This document shows positions 29,201 to 37,587 of a stretch of 64,000 nucleotides of DNA, in pieces. The notes under the pieces are model-generated. The model was not told where the DNA came from, did not search any database, and was given only the letters and a program-made list of their open reading frames with translations. Each line of letters begins with the position of its first letter. Within the stretch, counting starts at the first letter, position 1. Position numbers and translations under genes: made by a program. The DNA is from CAZDKK01 sp964603725 (GTDB lineage: Bacteria; Eisenbacteria; RBG-16-71-46; CAIMUX01; WJJG01): positions 1 through 64,000 of the forward strand of contig CAZRWW010000009.1 in the NCBI GenBank assembly GCA_964603725.1, given 5' to 3'.

Positions 29201-29747
29201 CCCGCGAGGCGAGATGGTGCTGGTCAGCGACGAGGCGCCCCTCGTGCAGTTCGGGGGCATCAACACCGGCCGCTACGAATACGAAGGCAAGCCGGCGTCG
29301 AACCAGATCTACTCGTGGGTGCTCAACAACTACTGGGTGACGAACTTCTGCGCAAGCCAGGAGGGCGAGTTGCGCTGGAGCTACCAGATCACCTCGATGC
29401 CCCCCGTTGAGCGGGGGGCGGCCGCGCGCTTCGGCTGGAGCGTGCGCGTGCCCCTGGTGGCCCGCGTGCTCCCGGCCGCCACGCGCCCGAGCCCGGCCGC
29501 CGAGCCCGTGAGCCTGGAGGGGCTCGAACGGCCGAATCTGCTCCTGGTGGCGGCCTTTCCGGCTGCCGGCCGGCGGAGCGCGGTGCTGCACTTGCGGGAG
29601 ATCGGCGGTGAGGACGTGGCGCTGCCTGCCCGCGACGACGGCGCGGGCCTGCATTGGCGGCGCGTGAACGCGCTGGGCGAGGAGATCGACGGGGATCCGC
29701 GTCTGCCCGCGCTCGGGGCGCGCTTCTTCGAGGTGACGCGGCGGTAG
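26247..29747 (+). CDS. Secreted glycoside hydrolase family 38-like (alpha-mannosidase-type) enzyme
   Basis: 1166 residues from the ATG at 26247 (GGGAG just upstream). A signal peptide (PLLALLGQVLASSLLPPAVA) is followed by an N-terminal beta domain. The catalytic part starts near residue 330 with HTHTDIGYT, the GH38-type metal-binding HxHxD, and RFRWTCEVAWPV. The presumed nucleophile is Asp447 in QNDVNG, and a second His motif is GEHTH. The C-terminal half is the usual large beta-sandwich of GH38 enzymes (VFNTLNHARAGLV; NDDYRIVVDP; GGITELLDKRLG). GH38 enzymes remove alpha-mannose; the HTHTD-IGY subtype is poorly characterised, so the sugar is not certain. It stands alone, downstream of norR but with 164 bases between them. 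Confidence 0.8.
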   Translation: MRKSKMGRPLLALLGQVLASSLLPPAVAPAAAGADGARGAQAAPEMPAAHEARAARGAAVVQQGYQRSVAGRTMNYHSPLPGQRSALLVRAQADWPGIVWQTEPVRLPVVGEPVRATGAGPTLPAGETIRFAWLAGLGCNLGAPEFRLEVDGIGSLAFRTVADSTWLATGEGGLALAFHSAQRDLHGDHFGIMVLDVPRAAVRPGEHLTLRITGAPAGSQAWVMTFEEPLSEGAAVRPLPLLARRPRGPAQPVDVTVVHLGEPATFVLRCPDCEPVTRPLAFGFNRVRLYLPPADTAREVELEIGRGGRTSRHVFTLEPVRAWTVSLVQHTHTDIGYTRPQTEILSEHLRYIDYALDYCDATDEYPEEARFRWTCEVAWPVAEYLRARPAEQLERLARRVGEGRIELTAMPLNLAEVIDENALRASLGLLGEARRRGLPVATAMQNDVNGIAWCLIDWFADLGVRFVAMGEHTHRALEPFDRPTPFWWESPAGQRVLAFRADHYMTADFWGVLQGDLNLIETNLVDYLGNLAAKGYPHDEIAVQFSGYITDNAPPSTYASDLIRQWNEAYLWPRLRTATMGGFLGRIERSSGGELPVYRAAWPDWWTDGFGSAMRETAALRHAQSDLIATQGLLAMAALLGAEIPATLRAQSDEAAELLIFANEHTFGAAESVRDPLCENSVVQWMEKASYVWQAVMRARLLREGALGLLQPHVGAERVPTLTVFNTLNHARAGLVTFFADHALLPRDGSFVLRDPQGRPAAVQWVSGRAEGSTWALWEEDVTAFGWKTYRVERPDGAAAPGGPRAAEAGDARRLENDDYRIVVDPTRGGITELLDKRLGLDLLDAGRQHQLGEVIYERLDDRAAMERHELGGHRRASWSDLQVEPGEAGPVWQSLRLRGRLEGWDELALEIRLYRTAKRIELVYQGRKQRVTDPEAVYVALPFDLPGAHLEFEAQGGTVVPGVDQLPGTASDWNTIQAYAAVRGPRGEMVLVSDEAPLVQFGGINTGRYEYEGKPASNQIYSWVLNNYWVTNFCASQEGELRWSYQITSMPPVERGAAARFGWSVRVPLVARVLPAATRPSPAAEPVSLEGLERPNLLLVAAFPAAGRRSAVLHLREIGGEDVALPARDDGAGLHWRRVNALGEEIDGDPRLPALGARFFEVTRR

Positions 29748-29765
29748 GAGCTCCCGGTCATCGGC

Positions 29766-29795
29766 TTGGCCGACAAGACCACTCCATGGTATAAG
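29766..29795 (+). promoter_or_regulatory. Probable sigma-70-type promoter for the secreted repeat protein at 29862
   Basis: TTGGCC (29766-29771), 18 bases, TATAAG (29790-29795), starting 18 bases after the GH38-like stop. Predicted leader is about 60 bases. Confidence 0.45.
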
Positions 29796-29861
29796 TTCCT
29801 CATCGGGTGCTCAGTGTTTCTGCCCGACTCCTGTCGCTCCGGATCGAAAGGAGGCCGTGAC

Positions 29862-31238
29862 ATGAACAGGTCATGGATCGTCCTCACCGCGCTCTCGGTT
29901 CTCGTCTGTGCCCTCCCGGCCCGCGCGACCGCCTGGGAGATCTTCACCATCGACGGTCCTGGGGACGTCGGCGCCTACGCGTCCATAGCGCTCGATCCGC
30001 TCCAGAATCCCGGGATCTCCTACTGCGCGTCGGGCACCGACGACCTCAAGTTCGCCCGCTGCGACGGGACGAGCTGGCAGGTCGAGGTGGTCGATGCGAC
30101 GAACCGCACCGGCTGGTACACGTCGCTCGCCTTCGACGCCAACGGCGACCCCCGAATCGCCTACTGGGATCTCACCAATTCCGCGCTGCGCTATGCCCGG
30201 TGGAGCGGGGGCGCCTGGATCAAGGAGACGGTGGACAACTCCGCCTACGTCGGCCAGTGCTGCAGCCTGGCGCTCGACGACCAGGGCCGTCCGGCGATCA
30301 GCTACTACGACTACACGAACGGCGACCTGAAGTACGCGCGCCACGACGGCGCCTCCTGGCAGATCGAGGTCGTGGAGAACGGCACGCCGCTCATGGGCGC
30401 CGGCTTGTACACCTCGCTGGCGTTCGATTCTCAAGATCGCCCGCACATCTCCCACGCCGACCACACGACCGGGCAGCTGCGCTATGCCCGCTGGGACGGC
30501 GCGCAGTGGATCCGGGAAACGGTCGACGGCGGCACACCCGTCGGGACCTCGCTGGCGCTCGACGCCGCCGACGTCCCGCACATCAGTTACGCCTACCAGT
30601 TCGGCATGGGCTCGCACCTCAAGTACGCCGCGCGCACCGGGGCGGGAGGCACGTGGCAGACGCAGATCGTCCGCCCCGGCGGCCAGAAGGGGTGGTACAG
30701 CTCGCTGCGACTGGCGGCAGGCGGCAAGCCGCGCATCCTGAGCTGGGACCTCGGGCTGAACATCGTCCAGTATGACGAGTTCGAGGACGGTCTCTGGCGG
30801 CACGAGGACGTCGAGGCGATGGGCTGGACCGACCAGTGGTGCTCGCTGGCGCTCGACGCGCAGGGCAATCCCCACGGGGCCTACCGCAGCTCGCTCGAGC
30901 AGGATCTGCACTACGCCCGCCGGGTCGACACCGCCGACGTGGCCGGACCTATCGAACCGCGGTCCGGCACGCACGTCCTGCGCCTGCGCGCGCTGCCGAA
31001 CCCCGGCGCCGCCGCGGCGGCGATTCGCGTCCAGCTCGACCTGACATGCGCCGCGGCGGTCCGCCTGAGAATCCTCGATGTCACCGGCCGGCCGGTGGCC
31101 GAGCCGATCGCGCGGCGATTCGAACCCGGCGCTCACGAGCTTGCGCTTCCGGCGAACCTGCCGGCAGGCGTCTACACCGTCGCCGCCGAGACCGATGATG
31201 GCGCGCGCACCGCGCTGCGGGTCGTGCGGACGAGGTGA
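29862..31238 (+). CDS. Secreted beta-propeller-like repeat protein with FlgD-like tail
   Basis: 458 residues from the ATG at 29862, preceded by AAAGGAGG. Signal peptide: WIVLTALSVLVCALPARA. The mature protein has about seven repeats of ~45 residues with the pattern SLA[FL]D..G.P.ISY.D.....L[KR]YAR.DG..W..E.V, which looks like a beta-propeller. Conserved Asp/Asn at blade corners may hold Ca2+. The C-terminus (LRALPNPGAAAAAIRV; AVRLRILDVTGRPVAEP; LPAGVYTVAAE) is an FlgD/T9SS-like sorting module, but the WDGRDD core is lost. Function unknown; likely surface-exposed. The following gene converges 27 bases away. Confidence 0.75.
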   Translation: MNRSWIVLTALSVLVCALPARATAWEIFTIDGPGDVGAYASIALDPLQNPGISYCASGTDDLKFARCDGTSWQVEVVDATNRTGWYTSLAFDANGDPRIAYWDLTNSALRYARWSGGAWIKETVDNSAYVGQCCSLALDDQGRPAISYYDYTNGDLKYARHDGASWQIEVVENGTPLMGAGLYTSLAFDSQDRPHISHADHTTGQLRYARWDGAQWIRETVDGGTPVGTSLALDAADVPHISYAYQFGMGSHLKYAARTGAGGTWQTQIVRPGGQKGWYSSLRLAAGGKPRILSWDLGLNIVQYDEFEDGLWRHEDVEAMGWTDQWCSLALDAQGNPHGAYRSSLEQDLHYARRVDTADVAGPIEPRSGTHVLRLRALPNPGAAAAAIRVQLDLTCAAAVRLRILDVTGRPVAEPIARRFEPGAHELALPANLPAGVYTVAAETDDGARTALRVVRTR

Positions 31239-31265
31239 GCAGGCGGCTCCGCGGGTCCCGTCAGC

Positions 31266-34200
31266 TCAAGGCACGACGACCAGCTTCACAGCCCGGGTGC
31301 GGCTCTCATCGTTCGCACGCACGTAGTACAACCCCCGGGCAACGGGACGCCCTCCATCATCGCGACCGTCCCAGTCGATCACGTGCTGTCCGCGCTCCTG
31401 GGGCCCGTCGACCAGGACCCGCACGCGCCGGCCCGCGACGTCATGAACCGACAGGCGGATCGCCGAGGGCGCCTGGAGCGTGTAGGCCAGCCTGGTGCGA
31501 TCGCCGAACGGATTGGGCTGCGGCGCAGCGAGCCGAATCCCTCCGGCGGCGCCGGCCGGCGCCGCCTCAACAGCGCTGAAGGTCCGCCCGGTGCGAAGCT
31601 GCTGCTGGGAGGGCACGCTGCGGGACATCGACATCCAGGGCGTGACGGGGAAGAACGGCGAGCGGCACCCCATGCGCAGGCGCCAGTGGCAGGGCGTGTC
31701 CTCCCCAAACCCGGTAACCGTGGCCGCCAGGTCCACCTGGCTACCGACGCCGAGTACCGGCATGCTGGTGAGCGTCCATGGGCCGCTCGCGATGACGAGG
31801 GGACCTAGAGGCGTTCCGAATTCGGCTGCTTGCCATTCCAGGCGCACGCGCGCGCGGCCGGCCGCGCTGCGGCCCAGGGCCGCGAGGCAGAAGCCATCCA
31901 GGCTCGCGGATCGGCCGAGCAGATCGATCGGCGCCTGGGTCGCCGGCTGCTGATGGCGTGGGATCAGCGGCAAGCCGCCATAGGCTGTGTTGCGATCGTT
32001 GCCCATGAACATCTGGACGCGGCCCTCCGCGGCGCGCGTTCCCGCCACCGTGTAGATCGGACTGCCCAGGAGGAGGTCGTCATAGCCATCGCCGTTCGTG
32101 TCCCCGGCGCAGGCCAGCGCGGAACCGAGGTGCTCTATCCCTTGAGTTCCTTCGTGGAACCACTCCGGAAATCCGCTCGGACCGCTGGCCGCGCCGAACT
32201 TGACGAACGCGTAGCCGACCTCCGCCCCCGAGACCTTCCAATCCGGGGCCGAGGCCCCGAAGTCGGCATACCCGTCCCCGTTCACGTCGCCGGCCGTGCC
32301 CACGCGCCGCCCCAGGTGCATGGCGGCCTGGGCGCCCCAGGAGAACCAGTCCGGATTCGCTTCCGGGCCCGCGGGAGAACCGCGGTAGACCGCCACGGCG
32401 CCCGTGTTCTCGGGGTATCCCGGATGATCATAGTTCGGCGCGCCCACGATGATGTCGTCAAACCCGTCTCCGTCGATGTCCCCGGCGGTGGACACCGAAT
32501 TGCCGAAGCTGTCGCCGACCTGGCCGAGACTGCCGGTCCAGACCGGGGTCTGGGCGAGACCGGCGGGGCTGCCCAGGTAGACGTACGCGTATCCGTAGGC
32601 GCCGACGATGACATCGCTGTAGCCGTCGCCGTTCACGTCGCCCGCCGTCGCGACGGAAACGCCCAGCGAGTGACTCGGGAGGTTGCCCTCGACCTCCCAG
32701 GCGGGCGCGCCCCCCAGACCGGTGGCCGAACCGAGATAGAGCAGGACCTTGCCCTCAAAGAACTCCGGGTTCGTGAAGCTGCTGGATCCGAAGATCACGT
32801 CCGCATAACCGTCACCGTTGACATCGCCCGCTCCGGCGATCTCGCCGCCGAGCCGCATCTGGGCCTGTTCTCCGACCGCCGTCCAGACCGGGGCGGGGGA
32901 CAGTCCCGCCGCCGACCCCGCGTAGAGGTAGACCTTCCCGTGCGACTCCCCGCCGGGCAGATCGAAGCCGCTGGCGCCGACGAGCAGGTCGCTGTAGCCG
33001 TCACCGTTCACGTCCCCGGCCGGGGCGACGGCCATGCCGAAACAGGAGCCGGCCTGCTCGCCTGTGCAAGTCCAGTCCGGCGACGCGCCCGGACCCCTGG
33101 GTGCGCCGTGGTGAACCCAGACGCGGCCAAGATCGACACCCGCGATCTCGTCACGATAGGGCGCCGCGATGGCCACATCGCCGTGGCCGTCACCGTTCAA
33201 GTCCCCCACCGCGCTCAGCGCTTGACCGAGCTGCTGCAAGGCCTGATCGCCGACGATGGTCCAGCCCAGCAGATCCGACAGGCCATCCGCACTGCCCTCG
33301 AAAACCCAGGCCCCGCCGGCGTTGGACGCGGGGGTGTCGTAGCCCCACGTGCCGATGACCACGTCGCCGAAGCCGTCGCCGTTCACGTCACCCGCGGTCG
33401 CCACCGAGGATCCGTAGCGCGCGCCGGCCTGATCGATCTCGTCCATCCACACAGGCTCGGTGTAGATGCCCACGAGCGGCCCCTCGTACACGTAGACCCT
33501 GCCTTCGTCGATCTGGCCCATGTCGTAGCCCCAGGCTCCGACGACCAGGTCCGCGAGAGCATCGCCATTCGTGTCGCCCGCGGTGGCGACGGAGGTGCCA
33601 AAGTGCGCGCTGGCCTGTCCACCGGCGTATATCTGATAGTAGGCGTTCACGATCCCGTAAGCTGCGCCCCGGTGGACATAGACCCGACCTTCATCAACGA
33701 TGCCCATCGGGCCGTCGGCCTCGGGGGCCCCGATGGCCACATCGGCATAGCCATCGCCGTCGACGTCCCCGGCGGTGGCCACGCACCACCCCAGATGGTC
33801 GCCGGTCAAGTCACCGTCCCGCTGCCACACGGCCGTGCTCGACAGGCCGGCGGCTGATCCCAGATAGACCCAGGCGCGACCGCAATCGGTGGAAATCCCG
33901 TCGAAACGCTCGGCGCCGATGATGACGTCGGCGTAGCCGTCGCCATTGACATCGCCAGCGCTCGCCACCGATCGGCCGTAGCGCGCGTTCGCCTGGTTCG
34001 AGCCCATGGCCCAGGCCGGCGTGGGGGAGACGCCGGTGGGTGTGCCATAGTAGAGGAACGCCCTCCCCGCATCGCTGCCGCTCTGGTCGAAGAACGGGGC
34101 GCCCACGAGGACATCGTCATAGCCGTCGCCATTGACATCGCCGGCGGTGGCGACGCTGAGCCCGTACTGCGCACCCGACTGGTCCGCCTGCCCAGTCCAG

Positions 34201-34742
34201 ACCGGGGTCGCGGCCAGCCCCGTCGGCGTGCCCAGGTAGACGAACGCGCAGCCCTCATCGAACTGTCCGAGGTCGTAGATATCCGCGCCGATGATCACAT
34301 CGTCGTAGCCGTCGTTGTTGACGTCCCCGGCGGGCGCGACACAGACGCCCAACGCGGCCCCGCTCTGATTGCTTTCGACGGACCAGGCCGGGGTGCTCGC
34401 GAGCCCCTCCGCCGAGCCGAGGTAGAGGAAGGCGGCGCCTTCGTACGTATGCCCATTGGAGTAGTGGCGCGCGCCGACGATCAGGTCGCTGTAGCCGTCG
34501 CCGTTGACGTCGCCGGCCGTGGCGACGCAGTAGCCGTATTCATCGCCCGCCGCGCCGCCTTGCCCTTGCCAGGCTGGGGTGGTGCCGAGTCCACGCAGCA
34601 AGGGGATCGTGTTCCCGTCCGAATCACCGCCCGAGATGACCGGCCCGGGAGAAGGTCCGGCGCACGCCGGAGTCGCCAGCCCCACGCTCGCGGCGACCAC
34701 CGACGCCAGAAGGAGGACTGAGGCGCAGCGAGAACTCTTCAT
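31266..34742 (-). CDS. Secreted FG-GAP (integrin-alpha-like) repeat protein with FlgD-like tail
   Basis: 1158 residues. The ATG at 34742 follows GGAGGTGA and begins a signal peptide (CASVLLLASVVAASVGLATPACA). I count 14 FG-GAP repeats, each with AGDVNGDGY-D-[VI]-GA, where DxNxDGxxD is a Ca2+-binding loop; this is two seven-bladed propellers in tandem. The tail has QPNPFGDRTRLAYTL, VHDVAGRRVRVL, DWDGRDDGGRP and GLYYVR, an intact FlgD-like module. FG-GAP propellers usually bind other proteins or surfaces. Repeats are nearly identical in places, so the copy number could be affected by assembly. Upstream 217 bases hold no clear promoter that I can support. Confidence 0.88.
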   Translation of the reverse strand: MKSSRCASVLLLASVVAASVGLATPACAGPSPGPVISGGDSDGNTIPLLRGLGTTPAWQGQGGAAGDEYGYCVATAGDVNGDGYSDLIVGARHYSNGHTYEGAAFLYLGSAEGLASTPAWSVESNQSGAALGVCVAPAGDVNNDGYDDVIIGADIYDLGQFDEGCAFVYLGTPTGLAATPVWTGQADQSGAQYGLSVATAGDVNGDGYDDVLVGAPFFDQSGSDAGRAFLYYGTPTGVSPTPAWAMGSNQANARYGRSVASAGDVNGDGYADVIIGAERFDGISTDCGRAWVYLGSAAGLSSTAVWQRDGDLTGDHLGWCVATAGDVDGDGYADVAIGAPEADGPMGIVDEGRVYVHRGAAYGIVNAYYQIYAGGQASAHFGTSVATAGDTNGDALADLVVGAWGYDMGQIDEGRVYVYEGPLVGIYTEPVWMDEIDQAGARYGSSVATAGDVNGDGFGDVVIGTWGYDTPASNAGGAWVFEGSADGLSDLLGWTIVGDQALQQLGQALSAVGDLNGDGHGDVAIAAPYRDEIAGVDLGRVWVHHGAPRGPGASPDWTCTGEQAGSCFGMAVAPAGDVNGDGYSDLLVGASGFDLPGGESHGKVYLYAGSAAGLSPAPVWTAVGEQAQMRLGGEIAGAGDVNGDGYADVIFGSSSFTNPEFFEGKVLLYLGSATGLGGAPAWEVEGNLPSHSLGVSVATAGDVNGDGYSDVIVGAYGYAYVYLGSPAGLAQTPVWTGSLGQVGDSFGNSVSTAGDIDGDGFDDIIVGAPNYDHPGYPENTGAVAVYRGSPAGPEANPDWFSWGAQAAMHLGRRVGTAGDVNGDGYADFGASAPDWKVSGAEVGYAFVKFGAASGPSGFPEWFHEGTQGIEHLGSALACAGDTNGDGYDDLLLGSPIYTVAGTRAAEGRVQMFMGNDRNTAYGGLPLIPRHQQPATQAPIDLLGRSASLDGFCLAALGRSAAGRARVRLEWQAAEFGTPLGPLVIASGPWTLTSMPVLGVGSQVDLAATVTGFGEDTPCHWRLRMGCRSPFFPVTPWMSMSRSVPSQQQLRTGRTFSAVEAAPAGAAGGIRLAAPQPNPFGDRTRLAYTLQAPSAIRLSVHDVAGRRVRVLVDGPQERGQHVIDWDGRDDGGRPVARGLYYVRANDESRTRAVKLVVVP

Positions 34743-34959
34743 GGTTCACCTCCGATCGCGCGGCAGGGGTTGCCTCCGAGATACGTCAGTTCACATGGCA
34801 CACTCCCGCTAGAGCGCAAGATCACCGTGCCGCATCCACGTTCAACTCGCTGTTATTGTCGCTCTCGGGGGACGCGCCGTCAAGGGCGCCCATGCGGGCC
34901 CGCTGCGAGGAAGAGGCTGTCGCGGGAATCGCCGCGGAGAGGCAGCCTCGGCACGACCC

Positions 34960-36477
34960 TCAAGACCGGCGTTTCTGCCGGGACCTCGGACCGGCGCGCC
35001 TCCGCCCTGCCAGCCAACACCGGCCGTCCGCAGCGAGCTTGAGTACACTTACGAACACGACGATGAACTCCAGGCGCCCCAGGTACATGGCGATGGCCTC
35101 CGCCCACAGCGCGGCGCCGGGCATGGCGGCCGAGGTCACCCCGACGGAGAGCCCGACCGTCCCGATGGCCGAGGCGAACTCGAAGAGGGCGTCCTGCAGA
35201 GAGAAGCCGCAGCCGCACAGGATCGCGGCGCCAAGGCCGTAGTGGAGCATGTACAGGAAGATGAACACGGCGACCTGTCGCACCCGCGCATCGTCAATGA
35301 AGACCGGGCCGCGGCCTTCCCAGACCGGACGCTCCATGACCGCGGTCCGCGGGAGCAGGCTGCGCCGCAGTTCCCACAGAAGCTGCCTCCAGAGCAGGTG
35401 GATGCGGTACTGCTTGATTCCCCCGGCAGTGGAGCAGGTGCCGCCACCGATCAGCATCAGCACGATCAGCACCAGGATGCCGGCGCCATTCCAGTTCCGG
35501 TAGCTCACCGTCTGGAAGCCGGTGGTGGTGAGAGCGGAGACAGTCTCGAAAATCGCTACGCGCACGGCCTTGCCCAGGTGCGGATAGAGCCCCTGGGACG
35601 TGAGCACCAGCACGGCGCCCGCCGACAGCGGAATCAACGTCGCCAGGAGCTGCACTTCTCCGTTGCGCCGAACCAGATTCAGCTCCCCGCGCCAGAGGAG
35701 CCAAGCGGTGACAAAGCTCAGGTTGCCCAGCAGCATTAAGGGCACGGTCACCGCCTCGACGGTGGCCGAATCCCAGTGGCCGATGCTGTCGGCCTGGGTC
35801 GAGAAGCCGCCCGTCGACACCGCCGCGAAGGCATGATTGACGGCATCGAAGGCCGACAGGCCCGCTCCCCAGTAGGCCAGGAAGCCGACGGCGGCATAGA
35901 TGCCGTAGATCGTCAGGACCAGCCGCGCCGAGCGGCGGACGTGCGGGACGAGCTGATCCCCGCGCCCCTCGGCAACGGTGATACCCACGCCGGTGGGTCC
36001 GATGACCGCCGACATCATGATCACGGCCAGGCCCGCGCCTCCGGCGAGCTGCATGACGCTGCGCCAGAAGAGAATCAGCCGGCCCGCCGAGGCCACGTCG
36101 ACCACCGACAGCCCGGTGGTCGTCCAGCCGCTGACGGATTCGAAGATCGCGCGCGAAACGGGCAGTCCGAGCACCGCCATGAATGGCCAGGCCGAGAAGA
36201 GAATGACGGTGGTCCAGCTCAACAGGACGATCACTCCGCCCTCGCGGATCGAGAGGGTGGCCCCGGCGGCGCGGCGCAGGCCGAGCCGCAGCGCAAGGCC
36301 CGTCAGCATGAGGCCGCCGGCCGGGACCGCAAAGGCGGGCGCGCAGGCCGACTCGCCGGGATAGACCGGCAACAGCAGCAGCGGGGAGAGCATCAGCATC
36401 CCCGCCAGCGCCAGCGGCAGGCCCGTGGCAGCCAGAATCGCGGCATAGCGCTGCGCCAGGTGCTCTCGCTCGCGCAC
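34960..36477 (-). CDS. trkH: Potassium uptake channel subunit TrkH
   Basis: 505 residues with about ten membrane segments. The four selectivity-filter loops of the superfamily of K+ transporters are visible: SGWTTTGLS, STGGFSTQ, SALTTTGFQT and GTVGLSVG. The typical GGGTCSTAGGIK between loops 3 and 4 is also present. Glycines at the key filter position are kept in each. The protein forms the inner-membrane K+ pore, opened by TrkA-type ring proteins. The two trkA genes lie immediately upstream with a 10-base gap. The last 20 residues are a basic tail (RRRAGPRSRQKRRS). It closes the kinB-RR-trkA-trkA-trkH operon. Confidence 0.95.
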   Translation of the reverse strand: MREREHLAQRYAAILAATGLPLALAGMLMLSPLLLLPVYPGESACAPAFAVPAGGLMLTGLALRLGLRRAAGATLSIREGGVIVLLSWTTVILFSAWPFMAVLGLPVSRAIFESVSGWTTTGLSVVDVASAGRLILFWRSVMQLAGGAGLAVIMMSAVIGPTGVGITVAEGRGDQLVPHVRRSARLVLTIYGIYAAVGFLAYWGAGLSAFDAVNHAFAAVSTGGFSTQADSIGHWDSATVEAVTVPLMLLGNLSFVTAWLLWRGELNLVRRNGEVQLLATLIPLSAGAVLVLTSQGLYPHLGKAVRVAIFETVSALTTTGFQTVSYRNWNGAGILVLIVLMLIGGGTCSTAGGIKQYRIHLLWRQLLWELRRSLLPRTAVMERPVWEGRGPVFIDDARVRQVAVFIFLYMLHYGLGAAILCGCGFSLQDALFEFASAIGTVGLSVGVTSAAMPGAALWAEAIAMYLGRLEFIVVFVSVLKLAADGRCWLAGRRRAGPRSRQKRRS

Positions 36478-36487
36478 GGGATCGCTC

Positions 36488-37150
36488 CTAGCCGCGCTCT
36501 CCGGTCAGCACTCGGACGGCGGGCCCATGGTTGTCGGGCAGGGTGATCAAGACAACCCGGTCGCCGGGCAGCAGCCGGGTGGCTCCGCCCGGAACCACGG
36601 CTTGGTCATCGCGGATGACGACCGCGATCAACGTGTTGGCAGGCAGCGCCAGTTCCTTCAGACACTTGCCCGCCACGGGCGACTCCGCGTCGAGGGCGAC
36701 CTCAGTGACGTTCACACGCCCTTCCCCGACCGGCAGCAGATTGGTGACCTGTTCCAGGGCGGCTCTTTCCTCGATCAGGCTGCTGATGATGTGCGTAGTC
36801 GAGAAGGCCGGCACTCCCAAGGCCTCGAAGACGGCCAGGTTGTCGGGGTCGTTGGCCAGCGCGAGCGTTCTGCGCGCGCCGAATTCGTGCTGGGCGAGCT
36901 GGCAGATGACGAGGTTGTCCTCATCGTCGGGGGTGATGGCCAGCACCGCGTCGACCCCGATCACTCCGGCCTCCCGCAGAGTTTCCGCATCGCTGCCGTC
37001 CCCATGGACCACGGTCGCCTTCAGTCTGCGCGCCAGGGTTGTGCACCTCTCCTGATCGCCGTCGATGATGATCACCCGATGGCCCTTGGCAGTGAAAGCG
37101 CGGGCCACGAAGTAGACCAGCCGCTCCCCACCGACGATCAACACCTTCAC
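36488..37150 (-). CDS. trkA: TrkA-type potassium uptake regulatory subunit with divergent nucleotide site (TrkA_N plus TrkA_C)
   Basis: 220 residues: a Rossmann-type TrkA_N domain (~1-130) and a TrkA_C/RCK_C domain (~145-220; LPGDRVVLITLP). TrkA proteins gate TrkH in response to nucleotides. The glycine loop is unusual: KVLIVGGERLVYFVA, where family members usually show GxGxxG. Only the first glycine remains in register. The Asp after beta-2 (IIIDGDQ) is kept. This suggests changed or lost NAD(H) binding, perhaps leaving one regulatory subunit that senses nucleotide and one that does not. Its start overlaps the previous gene by 4 bases (ATGA). Confidence 0.85.
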   Translation of the reverse strand: MKVLIVGGERLVYFVARAFTAKGHRVIIIDGDQERCTTLARRLKATVVHGDGSDAETLREAGVIGVDAVLAITPDDEDNLVICQLAQHEFGARRTLALANDPDNLAVFEALGVPAFSTTHIISSLIEERAALEQVTNLLPVGEGRVNVTEVALDAESPVAGKCLKELALPANTLIAVVIRDDQAVVPGGATRLLPGDRVVLITLPDNHGPAVRVLTGERG

Positions 37151-37587
37151 GACGCGCCTCCCCGGGCGACCGCGGTCGCGTCCGCAAGCTCCTGCAGGAA
37201 CATGTGGCTGGCCGCCGTGGTGGGGCAGATAGTACGGATTCCAAGTCGCGAGTAGACCTGCTCCCGGCGAGGATCGAAGACTCGGGCGAGGACATGGGGC
37301 ACGGAGAAGATCTTCCGGGCCACCTGGGCGACCATGAGATTGACGTTGTCGTGGTGCGTCGTAACGATGCAGCCGTGAGCGCCGCTCAGACGCGCTTCGC
37401 GCAGGACCGCCAGTTGGGTGGCGTCTCCCTCGACTCGGAATCCGCTGAACCCGGGTGAGAGGCGCGCGAAGGCGGCCTCGCTGCGATCGACGACCACGAC
37501 GAGATGCCCCTCATGGCTCAGCGTATCGGCCAGCAGCGCGCCCACGCGACCACATCCCACGATGACGATGTAGCGGCTAGCCTTCAT
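37147..37587 (-). CDS. trkA: TrkA_N-domain potassium uptake regulatory subunit
   Basis: 146 residues, a single TrkA_N (RCK_N) domain without a TrkA_C part. The canonical glycine loop VGCGRVGALLA and the acidic end of beta-2 (VVVVDRSE) are intact, so this is the likely NAD(H)-binding partner of the next gene. EGDATQLAVLREA and TTHHDNVNL match the ligand-facing loops. It overlaps the receiver gene upstream by 11 bases and the second trkA by 4, so three genes are translationally coupled. A split pair of this sort is common in Trk/Ktr systems. Confidence 0.9.
   Translation of the reverse strand: MKASRYIVIVGCGRVGALLADTLSHEGHLVVVVDRSEAAFARLSPGFSGFRVEGDATQLAVLREARLSGAHGCIVTTHHDNVNLMVAQVARKIFSVPHVLARVFDPRREQVYSRLGIRTICPTTAASHMFLQELADATAVARGGAS

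Noticed and set aside
31830..33857. A 675-codon open frame opposite the FG-GAP repeats
   Set aside because: The reverse strand of the repeated DxNxDGxxD code gives repetitive translation; the FG-GAP reading is clear.
34743..34959. Sigma-54 promoter upstream of the FG-GAP gene
   Set aside because: A GGCACG and a TTGC exist on the minus strand but the GG-to-GC distance is 12 rather than 10.
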